A stretch of 64,000 bases of DNA from GCA-2731375 sp964631725 (GTDB taxonomy: Bacteria; Pseudomonadota; Alphaproteobacteria; GCA-2731375): positions 62,001 through 126,000 of the forward strand of contig CAZVYX010000003.1 in NCBI GenBank assembly GCA_964631725.1. Direction: 5' to 3'. The number at the start of each line of letters is the position of its first letter. Position 1 is the stretch's first letter. Shown one piece after another: positions 59,935 to 64,000 of the stretch. The notes under the pieces are model-generated. The model made no database searches. It saw only the letters and a list, made by a program, of their open reading frames with translations, and was not told where the DNA came from. Position numbers and translations under genes: made by a program.

Positions 59935-61086
59935 ATGAAAATTTCAAAACGGGGCGACATTCCGCCTTTCATCGTCATGGACGTGATGAAGGCCGCCGCC
60001 GAGCACGAGGCGGCGGGCGAGGGCGTTTTGCATATGGAGGTCGGCCAGCCCTCCACGCCGGCGCCAAAAGGCGTGGTAGCGGCGGCCAAGCAGGCCCTGG
60101 ATGACGACGTTTTGGGCTATACCCTGGCCACGGGGATAGAGCCCCTGCGGCACCGTATCGCGCGGCATTATCAGGATTTCTACGGCGTTGAAATTCCGGC
60201 CGGGCGGATTTGCGTCACCACCGGATCCTCGGCCGGGTTTCTGCTGACGTTCCTGGCCGCCTTTGATCCGGGCGACAAGGTCGCCATCCTGCGGCCCGGC
60301 TATCCCTGCTACCGGAATATTCTCGGCGCCCTGGATATCGAGGCGGTGGAAGTGCCGGTGGGAGCGGAAAGCCGCTTTCAACCCACGCTGGATATGCTTG
60401 AGGCGGTGGGCGGCGACGCACTGGACGGCTTGCTGATCGCCTCGCCCGCCAATCCGACCGGCTCCATGCTGCGGCCTGATGAACTGCGGCAGATCCTCGA
60501 TTATTGCCGGCGCAATTCGATCCGCTACATCTCAGACGAGATCTACCATGGCATCACCTATGGCGAGGCCGCCGTGACCGCCGCTGCCTTTGACGATACC
60601 GCCGTGGTTATCAATTCATTCTCGAAATACTATTCCATGACCGGCTGGCGCCTGGGCTGGATGGTGCTGCCCGAGGATATGCTGCGGCCGGTTGAACGAT
60701 TGGCCCAGAATTTGTTTATTTCCGCGCCCAGTCTGGCCCAGCACGCCGCCATCGCCGCCTTTGACTGCGACGTCGAACTGGACGGCAACGTGAGCCGGTA
60801 CGCCCGCAATCGGGAGCTATTGTTGGCTGAACTACCCAAGGCAGGCCTGGACGAATTCGCGCCGGCCGACGGCGCGTTTTACATCTATGCCGATGTCCGC
60901 AAGTTCACCAATGACGCCCTGGCCTTCTGTGCCCAAATGCTGGAACAGACGGGAATAGCGGCGACGCCGGGCAACGATTTCGATCCCGTCGACGGCGCCT
61001 CGTATATCCGCTTTTCCTTCGCCGGCTCAACCAAGGACATGGCGGAGGCCTGCCGCCGCCTGCAAGACTGGCTCGGCGGCTCCTGA
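59935..61086 (+). CDS. Class I pyridoxal-phosphate aminotransferase
   Basis: 383 residues from ATG 59935 with GAGG upstream, 7 bp after the GGT-like gene. Fold-type I features: MEVGQPSTPAPKGVVAAA, VTTGSSAGFLLTFLAAFDPG, IASPANPTGSMLRPDEL, ISDEIYHGITYGEAAVTAAA, and the cofactor Lys in NSFSKYYSMTGWRLGWMVLP. It likely transfers an amino group between an aromatic, branched or similar amino acid and 2-oxoglutarate. It should be co-transcribed with the GGT-like gene. Confidence 0.92.
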   Translation: MKISKRGDIPPFIVMDVMKAAAEHEAAGEGVLHMEVGQPSTPAPKGVVAAAKQALDDDVLGYTLATGIEPLRHRIARHYQDFYGVEIPAGRICVTTGSSAGFLLTFLAAFDPGDKVAILRPGYPCYRNILGALDIEAVEVPVGAESRFQPTLDMLEAVGGDALDGLLIASPANPTGSMLRPDELRQILDYCRRNSIRYISDEIYHGITYGEAAVTAAAFDDTAVVINSFSKYYSMTGWRLGWMVLPEDMLRPVERLAQNLFISAPSLAQHAAIAAFDCDVELDGNVSRYARNRELLLAELPKAGLDEFAPADGAFYIYADVRKFTNDALAFCAQMLEQTGIAATPGNDFDPVDGASYIRFSFAGSTKDMAEACRRLQDWLGGS

Positions 61087-61094
61087 CCTTTTTC

Positions 61095-61136
61095 TAGAGC
61101 AACCCGCATTCAATTGAATGCGGATAAGTTGCTCTA
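61095..61136. repeat. Palindromic repeat with AGAGCAA ends, copy B
   Basis: TAGAGCAAC (61095-61103) and GTTGCTCTA (61128-61136) enclose the perfect 20-bp palindrome CCGCATTCAATTGAATGCGG (61104-61123). The ends match the element at 43299. It is located between convergent genes, just beyond the aminotransferase stop, where a terminator is expected. Confidence 0.75.
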
Positions 61137-61148
61137 TTCTAAAGGTTT

Positions 61149-61189
61149 TAGCGCATGGGTTCGGGTTTGATTAAACCCGACATGCGCTA
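61149..61189. repeat. Second inverted repeat, overlapping the rne stop
   Basis: TAGCGCATG (61149-61157) and CATGCGCTA (61181-61189) enclose a nested TCGGGTTT/AAACCCGA (61161-61180). The right arm includes the rne stop codon (CTA on the plus strand). A strong hairpin here could end both convergent transcripts; it may also be part of the same composite repeat as 61095-61136. Confidence 0.6.
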
Positions 61190-63889
61190 GAACAAACCGC
61201 CCCGTTGCCACCAGCCGCGCCGCTTGGGCTTGTCCGGGTCGGCCTGGGCGCCGTCATCGGGCGCCGTTGCGACATCGGATGCCTCCGCCAGCGGTTCCGG
61301 CGTCGATACAAGATCGGCAGGCTCGGCTTCAATGGCAGCCTCTTCATCGGCGGCTTCGATAGCGTCCTCCGCCGACGTCGTCATGGCCGCAGCCGGTTCA
61401 TCGGCTTGTTCGACCGTTTCCGACACAACGATCGGTTCCGCAGGTTCCGCCGGGACCTCGCCCCCGGTAATGCCGGATGCCGTAAAGCCAATTGGTCTGG
61501 TTGCTTCGCGCGACGCGGACCAACTGGTAGCAGCCACAGTGGGGCTGCCAGCGGTCTCACCCTGCGCCGGTTCCGGCGGGGTTGCGACTGCATCGTCCAC
61601 CGAGCCCTGATCACCGCCGACTGAATCGGCTCCAGCGGCCCCGGTATTAGTGCTTTCCGTCGCGCCCTCGGCCTGATCATCATTGGCAGCCTGTTCGCCA
61701 TCGGCCCGCCGCCGCCGTCCGCCACGGCGGCCGCGCCGCCGCCGGCGTGGCTTTTCTTCACCGTCGCCGTTGGTATCGTCCGAGGCGGTCTCGCCAGCCG
61801 CCGCTTCCGGCTGATCGTTGGCGGCATCGCCATCGGCGGCTTCCTTTTCACCGGCGGCTTCTTCAGATTTCTTATCTTCACCACGGCGGCGTGAACGGCG
61901 CCGGCGGCGCGGGCGTTTTTCCTTGGCTTTTTCCTGGTCCTCGTCAGCGTCGTTCGCGGCGGCCGCTTCGTCAGCGGCCTCGGCCTCGTCATCGTCGGGG
62001 CCGGGCAACAGCGCGGCACTGCGCCGGCGCTCGGTCTCAAGCTCTTCAACCTCTTCCGCCGTACGGGTCCGGTCGATGGATACGCGGCAGTCAGGCGCCA
62101 CCAGGGCATCGTCGCCCATGACGTAGACCTGCATGCCGTAGCGCAGTTCGATTTCCGCCAGGTGATCACGCTTTTGGTTCAGCATGTAGAGCGCGACCTC
62201 GGCCGGCGCGTGCACGGACAATTGCGCGGCACGGCCCCGGATGCCTTCTTCCTCGATCGCGCGGAGAACATGCAACGCGGTGGATTCCGTGGTCCGGACA
62301 AAACCCGTGCCGGCACAAATCTCGCAGGCCTTGGTGGAGGCCTCGAACAGGCTGGGACGCAGCCGCTGGCGCGACATTTCCATCAGGCCAAAGGACGATA
62401 TGCGGCCCACCTGGATACGCGCCCTGTCGTCCTTCAACGCTTCCTTCATGCGCCGTTCAACGGCACGGTTGTTGCGGTTTTCGTCCATATCAATGAAATC
62501 GATCACCACCAGGCCGGCCAGATCCCGCAGGCGCAATTGCCGGCCGACTTCAGTGGCCGCTTCCAGGTTGGTCTTCAGCGCGGTTTCCTCGATGTTCCGT
62601 TCCTTGGTGGAACGGCCCGAGTTGACGTCGATGGCGACCAACGCCTCGGTCTGCGCCAGCACCAGATAACCGCCGGATTTCAACTGCACAACATTGGAAT
62701 GCATGCTGTCTAGCTGTTGTTCCACCTGATAGCGGTGCAACAGCGGGATGCGGTCGCGATAGGGCTGCACCTTCTTGGCATGGGACGGCATCAGCATGCG
62801 CATGAAGTCCTTGGCGACACGGTAGCCGTCTTCGCCATCCACCAGGATCTCGTCGATATCCTTGGCGTACATGTCACGGATCGCCCGTTTGATCAGATCA
62901 GCCTCTTCATAGACCGCCATCGGCGCGGTTGAATCGAGGGTCAGATCACGGACGCTGTCCCAAAGACGAAGCAGATATTCGAAATCCCGCCGTATCTCGG
63001 ATTTCGTCCGGTTCTGTCCGGCGGTCCGGACGATAACGCCCATGCCTTCGGGGACATCAAGATCAGAGACGATATCCTTCAGCTTGCGCCGGTGCGTCTG
63101 ATTGGCGATTTTGCGGCTGATACCGCCGCCCCGGGCCGTGTTTGGCATCAGGACGCAATAGCGGCCCGCCAGGGACAAATAGGTCGTCAATGCCGCGCCC
63201 TTGTTGCCGCGTTCTTCCTTGACCACCTGGATCAGCAATATCTGCCGCCGCTTGATGACTTCCTGGATCTTGTAGCTGCGCCGGCTGCGGCCGCGGGGAC
63301 GGGGAACTTCATCCAGGGCATCGACGGCGCCGGCCTCCTGGGCCGCTTCAGGCGCATCGCCATCATCATCGTCGCCGTCGTCGCCGCTATTTTCACCATC
63401 GGCTTCGTCGCCGGCAGGTAGATCATTGGCGGCGGCATCAATCTCGGCGCCGGTATCGGTTTCAATAATCTCCATGGCCGCATCATCGGCCTCGATACCG
63501 CCGGCGTCCGGTTCCGCGGTCTGAACCGCTTCACCGTCCTCCTCGTCATCATCACCGCCGTTGTCATCGACACGGTCTTCCAGCTCCGCCTGACGAGCGG
63601 CCTGCTCGGCCTCATCCAGCAACAAGGCTTCCCTGTCAGCGACCGGAATTTGGTAGTAATCGGGATGTATTTCGTTGAAGGCCAAAAAGCCGTGGCGGTT
63701 GCCGCCATAGTCGACAAAAGCCGCCTGCAACGAAGGTTCCACCCGCGTTACCTTGGCCAGATAGATATTGCCCTTGAGTTGTCGTTTCGTGGCCGTTTCA
63801 AAATCGAAATCAACCAGCCGCTTACCGTCAACGACGACGATGCGGGTTTCCTCCGCATGCGTCGCGTCAATCAACATACGCGTCGTCAT
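61187..63889 (-). CDS. rne: Ribonuclease E
   Basis: 900 residues from ATG 63889 (MLIDATHAEETRIVVVDG). The S1 domain is split by an acidic insertion of about 100 residues (near 85-185) before YKIQEVIKRRQILLIQVVKE and LSLAGRYCVLMPNTARGGG. The catalytic DNase I-like part contains VAIDVNSGRSTKERNIEETA and LVVIDFIDMDENRNNRAVE, with the metal-binding Asp residues. The zinc link CEICAGTG near residue 520 carries the two Cys. The C-terminal 330 residues are unstructured, with Arg-rich blocks (RRRRRGRRGGRRRR) and acidic runs, ending RGWWQRGGLF. It is the mRNA decay endonuclease and degradosome scaffold. Confidence 0.95.
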   Translation of the reverse strand: MTTRMLIDATHAEETRIVVVDGKRLVDFDFETATKRQLKGNIYLAKVTRVEPSLQAAFVDYGGNRHGFLAFNEIHPDYYQIPVADREALLLDEAEQAARQAELEDRVDDNGGDDDEEDGEAVQTAEPDAGGIEADDAAMEIIETDTGAEIDAAANDLPAGDEADGENSGDDGDDDDGDAPEAAQEAGAVDALDEVPRPRGRSRRSYKIQEVIKRRQILLIQVVKEERGNKGAALTTYLSLAGRYCVLMPNTARGGGISRKIANQTHRRKLKDIVSDLDVPEGMGVIVRTAGQNRTKSEIRRDFEYLLRLWDSVRDLTLDSTAPMAVYEEADLIKRAIRDMYAKDIDEILVDGEDGYRVAKDFMRMLMPSHAKKVQPYRDRIPLLHRYQVEQQLDSMHSNVVQLKSGGYLVLAQTEALVAIDVNSGRSTKERNIEETALKTNLEAATEVGRQLRLRDLAGLVVIDFIDMDENRNNRAVERRMKEALKDDRARIQVGRISSFGLMEMSRQRLRPSLFEASTKACEICAGTGFVRTTESTALHVLRAIEEEGIRGRAAQLSVHAPAEVALYMLNQKRDHLAEIELRYGMQVYVMGDDALVAPDCRVSIDRTRTAEEVEELETERRRSAALLPGPDDDEAEAADEAAAANDADEDQEKAKEKRPRRRRRSRRRGEDKKSEEAAGEKEAADGDAANDQPEAAAGETASDDTNGDGEEKPRRRRRGRRGGRRRRADGEQAANDDQAEGATESTNTGAAGADSVGGDQGSVDDAVATPPEPAQGETAGSPTVAATSWSASREATRPIGFTASGITGGEVPAEPAEPIVVSETVEQADEPAAAMTTSAEDAIEAADEEAAIEAEPADLVSTPEPLAEASDVATAPDDGAQADPDKPKRRGWWQRGGLF

Positions 63890-64000
63890 ATATTTATGCC
63901 CGCATCCATCCGGCACAGCATGCCCGATGTCACGGTCCCCTAATTCTAGCGAAGCCGGTGATGGGGATATCAACCCGTCAAACGGTTCGGCCCAAGAACA
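63890..64000 (-). promoter_or_regulatory. Leader region of rne
   Basis: The 111 bases before the rne ATG are the only sequence upstream in the window. The frame stays open to 63973, but family N-termini begin at MLIDATH, so this is treated as untranslated leader. RNase E commonly autoregulates through its own leader; no defined structure could be read here. Confidence 0.3.

Overview
The window is a GC-rich (roughly 60-65% by eye) stretch of chromosome from an alphaproteobacterium, most likely Rhodospirillales-like. The evidence is gene content only: a methylsuccinyl-CoA dehydrogenase of the ethylmalonyl-CoA pathway, GluQRS, an RNase E with a large acidic insertion in its S1 region, NudC, LemA with DUF3137, and many acyl-CoA enzymes. 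No phage, transposase, integrase, CRISPR or rRNA was found. Gene density is about 90%, in short operons on both strands.

Layout. 0-8.3 kb: 3'-truncated uvrB, a TauD-like dioxygenase, then a leftward operon (hotdog thioesterase, divergent B12-dependent acyl-CoA-mutase-like large subunit, separate B12 subunit, EEP-fold hydrolase, membrane protein), then a YqgE/AlgH protein that unusually starts with a signal peptide. 8.3-14.7 kb: a locus of exported proteins: a 590-residue coiled-coil protein diverging from four tandem genes that share a signal peptide plus TPR cassette joined to different C-termini, with an identical 213-bp repeat showing recent duplication. 14.7-20.4 kb: a DUF3137-like protein, two small unknowns, tRNA-Ser(TGA), mcd, a 508-bp gap holding two structured-RNA candidates, GlcG-like protein and gluQ. 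20.5-25.6 kb: rightward run of a hydroxyacyl-CoA dehydrogenase, AlkA, HNH nuclease, AhpD-like proteins, a flavodoxin-like protein and an aminotransferase. 25.6-35.8 kb: leftward beta-oxidation operon (thiolase, FadB/J-like, TauD-like dioxygenase, enoyl-CoA hydratase), Pmp3, an OmpA lipoprotein, nudC, a nitronate monooxygenase-like protein and an acyl-CoA ligase. 35.9-43 kb: lemA-DUF3137, msrA, a Baeyer-Villiger-type monooxygenase, a class II aldolase with a cytochrome b561, and a Gfo/Idh/MocA dehydrogenase. 43-54.7 kb: catabolic-looking genes (MttB family, GMC oxidoreductase with its small subunit, GNAT, SDR, amidohydrolase, fold-type II PLP enzyme, aldo/keto reductase, formyltransferase-like, enoyl-CoA hydratase). 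54.8-64 kb: DsbA-like protein, glpK, BepA-like protease, a degenerate gamma-glutamyltransferase-like lipoprotein, an aminotransferase and rne.

The common theme is acyl-CoA and carboxylic acid metabolism: ligase, dehydrogenase, two hydratases plus FadB/J, thiolase, mutase and thioesterase. The most unusual items are the split B12 mutase, which lacks the residues that normally bind CoA and protect the radical, and the shuffled exported TPR cassette locus. No transcription regulator was recognised. All functions were assigned by reading translated motifs; no database search was run.
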